The notes: a model not told the origin generated them from the sequence alone. 33,133 nt of DNA from Bacteroidales bacterium (GCA_020859755.1 JAJBVP010000283.1:1-33133), one strand, 5' to 3'. Counted from the stretch's first letter, positions 8,967 through 16,813 are shown. Made by a program: numbers and translations.

Positions 8967-9663
8967 TTTTCAAAATATTAAAGGAATAATCTTCGACTAC
9001 GGTGGCACCATCGACTCCCATGGCGACCACTGGAGCGAGATCATCTGGGAAGGCTACCAAAACTCAGGCGTGCGCATCGACAAGGACGACTTCCGACGCG
9101 CCTATGTCGAGACCGAGCGCGAGTTTGCCCGCGTGGCCCACATCCTCCCCACCGACACCTTCCGAGCCGTGATGATCAAGAAGATAGCCACCGAGATGCG
9201 CTATCTGCAGGAATGGGGTATCGTCGACGGAGCAACCGCCGCACGCTCAGCCGATATCGCCGCCTACTGCTACCTCGCCGCACGCTCATCAGTCGACGAG
9301 GTCCGTCCTATCCTCGAAGAACTTGCCCAACGCTACCCAATGGTGCTCGTATCCAACTTCTACGGAAACATCGAGGCAGTCCTCGCCGACTTCGGGCTCA
9401 CCCACCTCTTCCGCGCCGTCATCGAAAGCGCCGTCGTCGGCGTGCGCAAGCCCGACCCCGCAATCTTCGCTCTCGGCCTCGACGCCCTCGGCCTCCCCGC
9501 CCAGCAAGTGCTCGTCGTGGGCGACTCCTACCGAAAGGACATCCTCCCGGCCCGCTCCCTCGGATGCCCCACCGCATGGCTCAAAGGCCGAGGCTGGACC
9601 CCCGAAGAAGACGCCATCACCGACCCCGCCCAAATCCCCTCCCTCGCCTCCCTCCTCCCCTAA
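8953..9663 (+). CDS. HAD-superfamily hydrolase
   Basis: The 236-residue protein has the HAD fold motifs: motif I IIFDYGGTID (residues 12-21), motif II VLVSNF (about 130-135), motif III with Lys in VGVRKPDPAIF (about 162-172), and motif IV VVGDSYRKDILPARSLG (about 191-207). The nucleophile Asp15 is present, but the usual second Asp (DxD) is Gly17, as in some HAD subfamilies; this would remove the normal acid/base residue of phosphatases. It may hydrolyse a phosphorylated intermediate of the lipid or head group made by the two overlapping upstream genes, which is inference from operon structure. The start codon lies inside the end of the phosphatidyltransferase gene. The mcrC-like gene ends 59 bases downstream on the opposite strand. 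Confidence 0.85.
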   Translation: MENIDFQNIKGIIFDYGGTIDSHGDHWSEIIWEGYQNSGVRIDKDDFRRAYVETEREFARVAHILPTDTFRAVMIKKIATEMRYLQEWGIVDGATAARSADIAAYCYLAARSSVDEVRPILEELAQRYPMVLVSNFYGNIEAVLADFGLTHLFRAVIESAVVGVRKPDPAIFALGLDALGLPAQQVLVVGDSYRKDILPARSLGCPTAWLKGRGWTPEEDAITDPAQIPSLASLLP

Positions 9664-9687
9664 CAGCAGGATGGAAGTCGACCCGAC

Positions 9688-9704
9688 CCTGGGTGTACCC
9701 CAGG
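9688..9704. terminator. Weak hairpin between convergent genes
   Basis: CCTGGG (9688-9693) and CCCAGG (9699-9704) form a short stem between the HAD gene and the convergent mcrC-like gene. There is no T tract, so function as a terminator is only plausible. Confidence 0.25.
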
Positions 9705-9721
9705 CCAATTACCAGATCCAA

Positions 9722-11995
9722 TCAATTCACCTTCAATTCGCCCAGAGGCTTAAAGAAAGGCAACCTGGAGGGAATACGTATCCTATATGGGTCAAATTGC
9801 GAGATGGAGATTGGGATGATGTATCGTAGCGTAAACACAAGATATACCTCCCCTCTAGAGGGGGTGAACCCTTGTGCCGCTAGTTGCTCCCGCGTTGCAA
9901 TACGAGGTGGCTTGGACCAGTCAACAGCAAAGATATTTCGATCATTTTCGCTGTGAAGCAAAATATACTTTGTGCGCTCAAAGCCTGAAGTCAGCCCCAC
10001 TGCTGGCCCATCCAGACCGATAGGGATGTAATATAATTTTGTTTGCTCGATAATGGGCCATATCTCGGGTTTGTAATAGCCTACCAATATCATATCCGTT
10101 GGCTTGGGCATCTCTTCGGCAACATATTCCAATCCCTTTTGCGGCACAGCGTTTTTGATTTGCTCATATTTGGTTTTCTCAAGCAAAACCTGCTCTATGT
10201 GTTCTCGAAGCAGTTGTCCCTCCGATTCGGGGTCATCGGCTGATGGCAACAAAGGGAACGCCCCGATGTTGACCGTAGCGATGCTTTTGACGTAGTATCG
10301 TTCTCTTACCTTGGCATCGGTGGTGCGACCTGGGAAGAGGATGTAGCCTCCGATAATCTCCTTGGCCGCGTGATTCTCGCGACCGCTACCATAATAGATG
10401 GCGTCGCGGTATCGGTGCATTTGGTTGATGGCATCCGAGGGAGGATAGTCGGCATATTCGGTATCTTCATCGTCGCGGTCGGCGGCGTTGGCATCGTCCA
10501 AAACGCGATACTTGGCATCGTAGAGGTAGGTGAGGGTAAATCCGTCGGGCTTGACGATGTTGAGCACGATGTCGGGGCGTTGTTCGGTCGTGGCTGTGTG
10601 CATCTCGCCTGTACGTCGATTGTAGGTGTGCTGATAGCGGAGCTCCACACGATCGCCGTCGGCCGTTTTCTGATAGGTCACAATATGCTCCATCTCCTTT
10701 ACAAGGAATGGATCGAAACCACCTGGACGGTACTCCGAGATACACGCTCGACCTTCCTCTGTGTTGCGGTCGATTCCCAATACGTTCTCGATAAGTTGTT
10801 TCATCTTGAGGAAACACCATAGCTCGTACAGTTCCCAAATCGGACGCACGCCAATGTCGGTTGTACCCTCGACAAGCGACAGACCGCTGTTGAGGATATG
10901 CCAAGCGCGGTAAACTTGGGCGTATCCCGTTCGTTTTTGTAACACTATGCTCTCTTGGCGAAATCCATCAAATCGGCTCACGTTGCGGAACAATCGATTG
11001 CGGGTCAACGCGTCGATATCCCGTTCGTAGCCTCTCAACTCGTTATGCTCCTCATCGGAGAGTTCTTCACCAAAGTTGCGTTGTAGGTCGCCCACAACCT
11101 TCTTCAGCCGCTGGCCAATCGATTGCAATGTGTATTTGACAAATCGGTTTTCGCGGGTGTCAATAGTTGCTTCCGCTACCTCGTTGCGGAATCGCGTGTG
11201 GTCGAGCGTCCCCGAAGTGTAGGCCTCAGCGAATCGCTCCACCAACTGGGGAGACCAGTGTTTTATTTGCTCCAAGCGATGATGGTACACGTTGCGTTGC
11301 TCGCGAAAATGAGGCTTGTTGACGATATAGGCAACCGCTTGCAGATAGTCCTTGACGATACTTTTGAAAATTGAAAGCCAGATCAGCGGGTTGTCGGTGG
11401 GACCCTCGGGCTTAAATCCTTGAAATGTTTTGGTAAGATATTTGAACACGAGGTCGTTGTACTCCCGATTCACTTCATCGAGAATATGACGACCGTCGGT
11501 TTTGATGTCAAGTTTTGGCGACACAACAAGAAAGTCGAGCGAGTCGGTGCGCTCGGCCTGTCCCTTGGGCTTGTAACGGTAGCGTAGCGAAAACTTACCT
11601 GGCTCATTCATGAAATCCACCGAGCCGTTAAGGAAGGTCAAGTTGCCCCCGGCGAAGACGTTGAAACGGTCGGTGACCTCCTTGGAGGGATGCACGATTT
11701 GTGGTGTGCCCTCCACGTTACGAAACTGGAGCGAAAAAGTGTAGATGCATGTTTCATACATTACCGGCCACAGTCCGAGCCATTCCACGGCGTCCTCTGC
11801 GTTCAGTTCCGCTATTCCGCCGCCCTTGGAATCAGAAAGAGCAAGACGTCCGGGGCGCGACGAGCTGTAGTTGCAATACGTATGGGCCTGCTCGCCCACA
11901 CGGCTGCTGAAACGGCGCCAAGAGTCAACAATTGAGGTGGTGGCGATTTTTATCTCCACCAGTCCATCGTCGCTCGTGTATCGCAACACCTCCAT
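9722..11995 (-). CDS. McrC-like DUF2357 / PD-(D/E)XK nuclease subunit
   Basis: This 757-residue protein is the nuclease partner of the adjacent McrB-like motor. The N-terminal half matches the DUF2357 type (segments such as RYRYKPKG and DEVNREYNDLVFKYLTKTF). The nuclease core is readable: RPDIVLNIV near residues 476-484, then YLYDAKYRVLDD near 491-502, giving the D...DAK form of PD-(D/E)XK enzymes. Further on, AINQMHRYRDAIYYG is the helix that follows the core in McrC-like proteins. The last 200 residues (from about ILVGYYKP) form an extra domain that I do not recognise with certainty. It is the last gene of the operon, 15 bases after the mcrB-like stop. Together they should make an NTP-driven, translocating endonuclease complex. 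An orphan McrC-type nuclease is unlikely given the tight linkage. Confidence 0.85.
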   Translation of the reverse strand: MEVLRYTSDDGLVEIKIATTSIVDSWRRFSSRVGEQAHTYCNYSSSRPGRLALSDSKGGGIAELNAEDAVEWLGLWPVMYETCIYTFSLQFRNVEGTPQIVHPSKEVTDRFNVFAGGNLTFLNGSVDFMNEPGKFSLRYRYKPKGQAERTDSLDFLVVSPKLDIKTDGRHILDEVNREYNDLVFKYLTKTFQGFKPEGPTDNPLIWLSIFKSIVKDYLQAVAYIVNKPHFREQRNVYHHRLEQIKHWSPQLVERFAEAYTSGTLDHTRFRNEVAEATIDTRENRFVKYTLQSIGQRLKKVVGDLQRNFGEELSDEEHNELRGYERDIDALTRNRLFRNVSRFDGFRQESIVLQKRTGYAQVYRAWHILNSGLSLVEGTTDIGVRPIWELYELWCFLKMKQLIENVLGIDRNTEEGRACISEYRPGGFDPFLVKEMEHIVTYQKTADGDRVELRYQHTYNRRTGEMHTATTEQRPDIVLNIVKPDGFTLTYLYDAKYRVLDDANAADRDDEDTEYADYPPSDAINQMHRYRDAIYYGSGRENHAAKEIIGGYILFPGRTTDAKVRERYYVKSIATVNIGAFPLLPSADDPESEGQLLREHIEQVLLEKTKYEQIKNAVPQKGLEYVAEEMPKPTDMILVGYYKPEIWPIIEQTKLYYIPIGLDGPAVGLTSGFERTKYILLHSENDRNIFAVDWSKPPRIATREQLAAQGFTPSRGEVYLVFTLRYIIPISISQFDPYRIRIPSRLPFFKPLGELKVN

Positions 11996-12010
11996 CGCCG
12001 CGGTAAAGGC

Positions 12011-13534
12011 CTACGGCCAGTAGCTGGTGAAATGCTTTTGATCTAGCCCCCGTTGCATCTCGGCTATCTTGGCATTGGCTTTCGGCAACGAGGTCGCGGT
12101 CCATTTTTGCAACTTCTCTAATGGTTCGCGCAGCTCGTCACCCCCTTGGATGCGGGGTAACACTTTCATCATCAGTATATCATCGAAAACCCTATTAAGT
12201 AGGGTTGCCCCTTCCACATCGGGTTGCTCTTCGCGCAAGGCAGCGAAGTAAAGTACCAACTCATTCTGTACACGGTAGGCCACGCGGAATGGGGTGTCCT
12301 TCAGCACCGTGTCCAGAGCCTTTAACTGTTCTACGGCATCTTGTTGCAATATGCGGCGGTCGTTCTCGGAAAGAAGTGAATCAAAAGCGTCGCGCGCCGC
12401 CGCGTATTTCGGCAAGAAATATTCAGCACTCACATAGTTGGACCGGTATTTCAGCGTGTCCTTGTGATTGGTGTCGAGCATTGCGTCAAAATCCACCTCA
12501 TTCATCTCTATGGTCATGGCTCTGTCAATCACTTTGCGGGAGAATTGATAAGTGGTTTCGTCCATATTCACCGTGCCTACGACAATGAGATTGGGTGGAA
12601 GTGAGATGCCGTTTTCGATGAATGAGGACCAGATGTTGGAAACGCCTTGAACGATTGAGGCATAAGTAGCGGAGCGATCATGGGCATCTACGCCATAATA
12701 AGAACGCTTGAAATCGTCAACGTGCTTTTTTACGACATCAGGCTTTATAAGTGCCTCACTGACGATGACACCATCTTGGAGTTTGCGGCTTTCGAGCACG
12801 CTAAGGAACTCAGCGAAGTATTGCTCAACCGGGGCCAGATTCATCTCGTCGAGGCAGACGAAGAAGGGTGCCTTGGGGTTCATCCACGCCTTTACCAAGA
12901 AGTTGATAAAAGGAGTGACTATGTATTTTTCGGCGATAGAGGAATAGTAGCCCAGCAACTCGGTGGAGTCGTGCCAATTAGGCTTGACCTCCACCATGCA
13001 GTAATTGCCGGGCGATACCTCGCGTTCATCCCTTAGCGACGGCGGGCAGCTCGCGAACGCCATCTCTTTCACGATACGGCTCTTCCCCGTGCCGCTAATC
13101 CCTGCCAATAGCAAGAACGGCTTGGCGCGCATCGCTGCCAAATACGAAGTATAATTGGCCTCCGTCGGGATAGAATCAGGATTACCTTTCATTAAACGTT
13201 GAAGAAATTTGACACGAAGTTTTTCAGCCGTGGTATGGATGTTAACAAAACTTTTGATAGCTTCTATACCTTTAGCTAGAATTTCTTTCTTATAATCGGC
13301 CAAACACCATTCATTTTCAAGTTTATAGACCACATACTGGCCATTGTTGATGCTCCAGTCGGTTATTGGGCTTCTCTTATCCAGAATAAAATAATTGGCA
13401 TACGTCCAATTGGCGTTTTGTCCATTTGTAACGTTTAGGACAGTTCTATCTTTTGGCAAGATAGAAATCGTGGAAGGAACGAAATGTTTGTCTGAGCTTA
13501 CGCTACCAAAAATTTGTTTTATTTCCTCATCCAT
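12011..13534 (-). CDS. McrB-like AAA+ NTPase
   Basis: The 507-residue protein is the motor subunit of a McrBC-type system. It has Walker A GISGTGKSR (residues 145-153), Walker B FFVCLDEMNLAPVEQYF (224-240), the McrB-family sensor VGTVNMDETT (319-327) and a likely arginine finger in KVIDRAMTIE (334-343). In E. coli McrB the motor uses GTP; nucleotide preference here is unknown. Residues 1-130, ahead of the motor, would be the DNA-recognition part. DNA coding for this part (about 13150-13534) is clearly richer in A/T than the motor region and matches the composition of the adjacent methyltransferase gene. Only two bases separate its ATG from the methyltransferase stop codon. Confidence 0.88.
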   Translation of the reverse strand: MDEEIKQIFGSVSSDKHFVPSTISILPKDRTVLNVTNGQNANWTYANYFILDKRSPITDWSINNGQYVVYKLENEWCLADYKKEILAKGIEAIKSFVNIHTTAEKLRVKFLQRLMKGNPDSIPTEANYTSYLAAMRAKPFLLLAGISGTGKSRIVKEMAFASCPPSLRDEREVSPGNYCMVEVKPNWHDSTELLGYYSSIAEKYIVTPFINFLVKAWMNPKAPFFVCLDEMNLAPVEQYFAEFLSVLESRKLQDGVIVSEALIKPDVVKKHVDDFKRSYYGVDAHDRSATYASIVQGVSNIWSSFIENGISLPPNLIVVGTVNMDETTYQFSRKVIDRAMTIEMNEVDFDAMLDTNHKDTLKYRSNYVSAEYFLPKYAAARDAFDSLLSENDRRILQQDAVEQLKALDTVLKDTPFRVAYRVQNELVLYFAALREEQPDVEGATLLNRVFDDILMMKVLPRIQGGDELREPLEKLQKWTATSLPKANAKIAEMQRGLDQKHFTSYWP

Positions 13535-13536
13535 AA

Positions 13537-14541
13537 TTAGTTAAATGCTTGATTTTTCCAAATTTCAAAATTCGACCTGGACATAGCCATGGGAGAGGAT
13601 GCCCCAATTGGGAAACCCATAAGATATTCGGCTTGTAACGCTGTTGGTTTGCCGAATATCCGTACGTATTTAGCGCATGAGGGATGCTTCATCATCGACT
13701 TATAATGGTAGTTGCCCATCGTTGTAGGTGTATGGATGTAGATCGGGTCGCTTGGATCCAGTTTATGCATCCAAGTTTCGGAAAAATCGTATACCCGTTC
13801 AATCTCTTCCCGTGAGGGGATTACGTAGTGTGTCGTTGAGCCTAACAATCTATTAACCAATACCCTAAAAGCAATAGCGGCAGCTATAGGAGCTTGGGCA
13901 TTACCCACCCCTCTTTTTTGTGGAGCGAGAACAGGCACAGGTACGGGATAGGTGATATCGAAGGGATTTACTGTCCAAAACTTAGCTGTAAGTTTAGGTA
14001 ATGTACGGATATGTGTGGCTACTTTTTTAAACACGTCCTGATCTTTTACTGCTAGGAGCCAAAAACGTGGTCTCTTATGGTCAGCCCCAATATCCATGCA
14101 TGCCAGACGACAGTGGGCGACTTTATAGCCTATTTTCTCTAGGTCCTTTACTGCTTTTTCAATAGCGATAATGGTAACATTTTCTCCGAATACAATTGGC
14201 GCTTCACTCTCTTGTACAAATCGGAGCATTTCAGGCCATAAGTTTTTGTGTTCCAAATTGTTGCCATGAGCGGCATAGCTAAAGGCTTGGCACGGAAATC
14301 CTCCGCACAATATATCGAACTGATTTTTAAATGGAACGCCAGAAAGCTTGGTCAGATCTCCATAAATTTCAAAGGGGTCCATCCAACCATCTTTCTGTCT
14401 CTGCAATAGCACTGATTGACAAAATTTATCTATTTCTACCCCTGCTACGCATTTATGGCCTAATAATTCACCGCCATATATACCGCCACCAATACCTGCA
14501 AATAAATGAAATTCACGGGGTTGATATTTGTTATCGCTCAT
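13537..14541 (-). CDS. DNA (cytosine-5) methyltransferase
   Basis: The 334-residue enzyme methylates C5 of cytosine in a specific DNA site using S-adenosylmethionine. Motif I is FHLFAGIGGGIYGGELLG (residues 11-28), motif IV with the catalytic Cys is GGFPCQAFSYA (80-90), motif VI is GENV (119-122) and motif VIII is HKRPRFWLLAV (155-165). A motif X-like segment, RGVGNAQAPIAAAIAFRVL, appears near residue 210, before the motif IX-like TALQAEYLMGFPIG near the C-terminus; the usual order is IX then X. It is the first gene of a tight operon with McrB- and McrC-like genes, so it most likely protects the host site from that nuclease, as in LlaJI-type systems. The base composition is AT-rich compared with the motor and nuclease genes. 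Its start codon is at the base of a predicted hairpin. Confidence 0.9.
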   Translation of the reverse strand: MSDNKYQPREFHLFAGIGGGIYGGELLGHKCVAGVEIDKFCQSVLLQRQKDGWMDPFEIYGDLTKLSGVPFKNQFDILCGGFPCQAFSYAAHGNNLEHKNLWPEMLRFVQESEAPIVFGENVTIIAIEKAVKDLEKIGYKVAHCRLACMDIGADHKRPRFWLLAVKDQDVFKKVATHIRTLPKLTAKFWTVNPFDITYPVPVPVLAPQKRGVGNAQAPIAAAIAFRVLVNRLLGSTTHYVIPSREEIERVYDFSETWMHKLDPSDPIYIHTPTTMGNYHYKSMMKHPSCAKYVRIFGKPTALQAEYLMGFPIGASSPMAMSRSNFEIWKNQAFN

Positions 14542-14910
14542 TAAAAATCCCTTGAAAGGGTTTAATAGTGCCTATTGCCACCCCGATTCGGCATTGTGAA
14601 AAATAAGGCGTGGGCAGCTACTCCATGCTTATCAGAATTCGATGGTGTAGGAGACCACATTACTATGATAAGCAGTTTTGACAACCCACGTCTTGACTAT
14701 ACTTAGCCCTAAAGGCAACCCGCCTGAAGCAGGTTGCCAGAGGGCGATATAATCAACCCGTGGCATCTTCACCGCACTATCTTCTTAGTAATGTTGAAAA
14801 TTTCCTACGTTTTCGAATTCAGAAGACAGCGTTGGAAAACGCCTTTTATGTTATTTTCGGAAGATGGATCTCCCGCTGAGGCTAGGGCATCTCTATGTCT
14901 TTGCGCCTCG
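14542..14910 (-). ncRNA. Large structured 5' leader / candidate ncRNA
   Basis: About 370 nt lie between the predicted transcription start and the methyltransferase ATG, without a coding frame. As minus-strand RNA it contains a long interrupted stem: CCACG with CGTGG (plus coordinates 14759-14763 and 14686-14690), UUGAUUAUA with UAUAGUCAA (14748-14756, 14693-14701), GCCC with GGGC (14742-14745, 14706-14709), and GGCAACC with GGUUGCC (14732-14738, 14714-14720). A second nested set pairs 14605-14614 with 14685-14694 and TGCTTATCA with TGATAAGCA (14626-14634, 14666-14674). Both sets claim 14686-14690, so they are alternatives. A final hairpin, CCCTT/AAGGG with flanking ATTAAA/TTTAAT (14540-14566), reaches into the ATG. 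It may be a cis-regulator of the operon or an independent RNA. I cannot match it to a named family. Confidence 0.6.
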
Positions 14911-14916
14911 GCACTG

Positions 14917-14948
14917 CAAATTTAATGATTTTATCGATACGACGCAAA
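14917..14948 (-). promoter_or_regulatory. Consensus promoter for structured leader and McrBC-type operon
   Basis: On the minus strand TTTG (14948-14945) is followed after 20 bases by TAAATTTG (14924-14917), a full match to the Bacteroidetes pattern. It predicts a transcription start near 14910, about 370 nt before the methyltransferase ATG. The remaining interval up to the nitroreductase stop (14949-15129) shows only GC-rich imperfect inverted repeats and no gene. Confidence 0.65.
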
Positions 14949-15129
14949 TACCATCACATTTTTAGTAACGTAGATCGCGAATGAACCATGGGCTATTTCC
15001 CGAAGAAGTGGCAACGGTTGGTGAGGGCCGTCCAAGGGCCGGCCCGCCCAGGCTGCCGCTGATGATTCTGGTAAACCGGCTGCGGCCTTCGGCGCTCCTC
15101 CGCATGGAAAAGATTGCCGGGGTGGGAGA

Positions 15130-15642
15130 TTAGAGAGAGGTGACGGTCTCCGAGAGAGGCTTGCGGCTGAAATGATTGGGCAACGGGCCGCTGCCTTCCG
15201 TCGCGTAGCCCAGGTCGAGGATCATCAGGATCTCCTCGTTGGCGGGCAGCGCCAGAAGCTGGGCCAGGCGGTCGGGGTCGAAGTTGTTGACCCAGCAACT
15301 GTCGAGACCCGCGTCGTGAGCCGCCAGCAGCATGTGGGTGGCAACGATGGTCGCGTCCTCGATGCCACTGTCGCGCTTGCGGCCAGGGTAAGTGTACACA
15401 TTGGTCTTGTCGAAGGCCACCACCAGGCAAGTCGACGCCCCGTAACGGCACGGCGTCACCTGATCAATCTTTCCCAGCCCATCCTCCGATTCCACCACAT
15501 AAACATGCTGCTCCTGCAGATTCTTGGCCGTCGGAGCCAACCGCCCCGCCTCAAGCACCTCTTGCAGCGCCTCAGCCGCCGCCTTCACCCCGTTGAAATT
15601 CTTGCAGGAGTATCGCTCCGCAATCACCTTTTTGAATTCCAT
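15130..15642 (-). CDS. Nitroreductase-family flavoprotein
   Basis: The 170-residue protein is a short nitroreductase-family member, expected to bind FMN and use NAD(P)H. Family marks are the N-terminal MEFKKVIAERYSCKNF, the GRLAPTAKNLQEQHVYVV block (FMN-binding region), GIEDATIVATHMLLAAHDAGLDSCWVN in the middle, and ILMILDLGYATEGSGPLP near the C-terminus. The substrate cannot be predicted. The gene stands alone. Its start (ATG 15642) lies 36 bases downstream of a minus-strand TAACTTTG (15686-15679), a good -7 element without a well-spaced upstream box. It diverges from the NUDIX gene. Confidence 0.9.
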   Translation of the reverse strand: MEFKKVIAERYSCKNFNGVKAAAEALQEVLEAGRLAPTAKNLQEQHVYVVESEDGLGKIDQVTPCRYGASTCLVVAFDKTNVYTYPGRKRDSGIEDATIVATHMLLAAHDAGLDSCWVNNFDPDRLAQLLALPANEEILMILDLGYATEGSGPLPNHFSRKPLSETVTSL

Positions 15643-15743
15643 ATCTCTGAATTTTATTGGTTAAGGATATCTCAACTGCAAAGTTACCGCGTATTTTCCA
15701 AACTTTCCCCCTCCAGCCCAGAAAAACCGACAAGCCGCAGGGC

Positions 15744-15774
15744 TTGCGGGGGTGGAGGGAAATCGCTACCTTTG
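15744..15774 (+). promoter_or_regulatory. Promoter for the NUDIX gene, nearly leaderless
   Basis: TTG at 15744-15746, a 20-base spacer and TACCTTTG at 15767-15774 fit the Bacteroidetes promoter. The ATG at 15784 lies only nine bases after the -7 element, so the mRNA would have almost no leader. Confidence 0.55.
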
Positions 15775-15783
15775 CTCGCGCAT

Positions 15784-16313
15784 ATGAAAGACAATAGCGA
15801 CGAATTGCTGCCGATCGTTGACGAGCAGGGTCGACCGGTGGGAACGGCCACGCGACGGAAGTGCCACGGCGGCTCGATGTTGCTCCACCCGGTGGTGCAC
15901 CTGCATGTGTTTGACCCTCAGGGGGGGGGCTGTATCTGCAGTTGCGGCCCCAGTGGAAGGATATCCAGCCGGGACGGTGGGACACGGCTGTGGGCGGTCA
16001 CGTCGACCCGGGCGAGACCATCCTCGACGCCCTGCGCCGCGAGGCCCGCGAGGAGCTGGGCATCGAGGGTTTCACCCCCACGGCGTTGACGCCCTACATC
16101 TTCCAGAGCGACCGCGAGCGCGAGCTGGTCAACCCGTTCCTCACCGTGTGGGACGGACCGATCAACCCCACGGCCGAACTCGACGGAGGCCGCTTCTGGC
16201 CACTGGCTGAGATCCGCGCCGCCATCCTCGGCTCCGCGCCCGATTCCCTCTTCACCCCCAACTTCGCCCAGGAGTTCCTCCGCTTCGCTCCCGCCTTCCA
16301 CGATTTATTCTGA
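15784..16313 (+). pseudogene. NUDIX hydrolase, frame broken at a 9-G tract
   Basis: Two frames together encode one NUDIX protein of about 175 residues. The first frame starts at ATG 15784 (MKDNSDELLPIVDEQGRPVG) and is in frame through HLHVFDPQ to a run of nine G at 15921-15929. The second frame continues from the tract with LYLQLRPQWKDIQPGRWDTA and contains the NUDIX box: GGHVDPGE, seven residues, REAREELG. The box has all consensus residues (G-x5-E-x7-RE-x2-EE-x-G). Losing two G or gaining one G would restore the frame. The protein resembles YfcD-like NUDIX hydrolases that cleave nucleoside diphosphate-type substrates. The lesion may be a sequencing artefact, a true mutation, or slipped-strand phase variation. 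Confidence 0.8.
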
Positions 16314-16436
16314 TATTTTGTAACCGTTCTTGAGCCACGGTACCCACAGGTCATTCTTACCCCTTATAGTTCCCTCCTGATCACCAAATTTACGACGCAA
16401 ATCATCTAACCCGCTATGAGCCATACACATAGCCAT
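16305..16436 (-). CDS. Possible 43-residue small ORF
   Basis: The minus strand reads a 43-residue frame from ATG 16436 to TAA at 16305, with Trp-rich, ordinary-looking sequence near its end (NDLWVPWLKNGYKISE). Its tail overlaps the end of the NUDIX gene by nine bases. I do not recognise it. It may be a small protein or a leftover gene end. The rest of 16314-16615 shows nothing else I can support. Confidence 0.25.
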   Translation of the reverse strand: MAMCMAHSGLDDLRRKFGDQEGTIRGKNDLWVPWLKNGYKISE

Positions 16437-16615
16437 TTAATCGGTACGTGGGCCGTACAATTAAGAATCGCGAGGCTACCCCTCGACACCCGCGAAGATA
16501 CAACAAATCCCCCACTCCGTCTACCCCTTAGCCCCACAAAAATCCCCCGCTAAAAATTCTCGCTTGTCCCATCGGTACGAAAACCGCCCATCCAACTGTC
16601 CCAAACCTGAACCAT

Positions 16616-16813
16616 TTGTTGCAAAATTTGCGACAACCAAGTAACTGTCGCAATTTTTGCGACACCCATATGTGCAGATTCTGCACACCTGTTAGCAACA
16701 CGCAAAATTTGCGTATTACTCCAACAAGCCAATTCCGAATATTACTCCGCAAGTCATTCACTTAGTGTTGATTCTGACCTTGAAATAATAATGTGCATAT
16801 TTCGCACATTATT
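16616..16813. repeat. Cluster of five palindromes upstream of hipB
   Basis: Five inverted repeats lie in a row: 16616-16636 (TTGT-t-GCAAA-a-TTTGC-g-ACAA), 16646-16664 (TGTCGCAA-ttt-TTGCGACA), 16671-16687 (TGTGCAG-att-CTGCACA), 16700-16714 (ACGCAAA-a-TTTGCGT) and 16787-16813 (AATAATGTGC, 7-base loop, GCACATTATT). Centres of the first four are 24-29 bp apart. The theme GCAAA/TTTGC recurs, as does ATTACTCC at 16715-16722 and 16741-16748. They could be operators or a small family of hairpin repeats. Confidence 0.75.

Noticed and set aside
14542-14910. Retron msr/msd reading of the structured leader
   Set aside because: No reverse transcriptase gene is present in the window, and the downstream genes are methyltransferase and McrBC-like.
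16550-16732. A minus-strand frame of about 60 codons across the palindrome cluster
   Set aside because: Its sequence is dictated by the palindromes and there is a second overlapping open frame; no protein-like conservation is visible.
16616-16813. CRISPR-like array reading of the spaced palindromes
   Set aside because: The repeats are not identical, spacers are too short and no cas gene is present.
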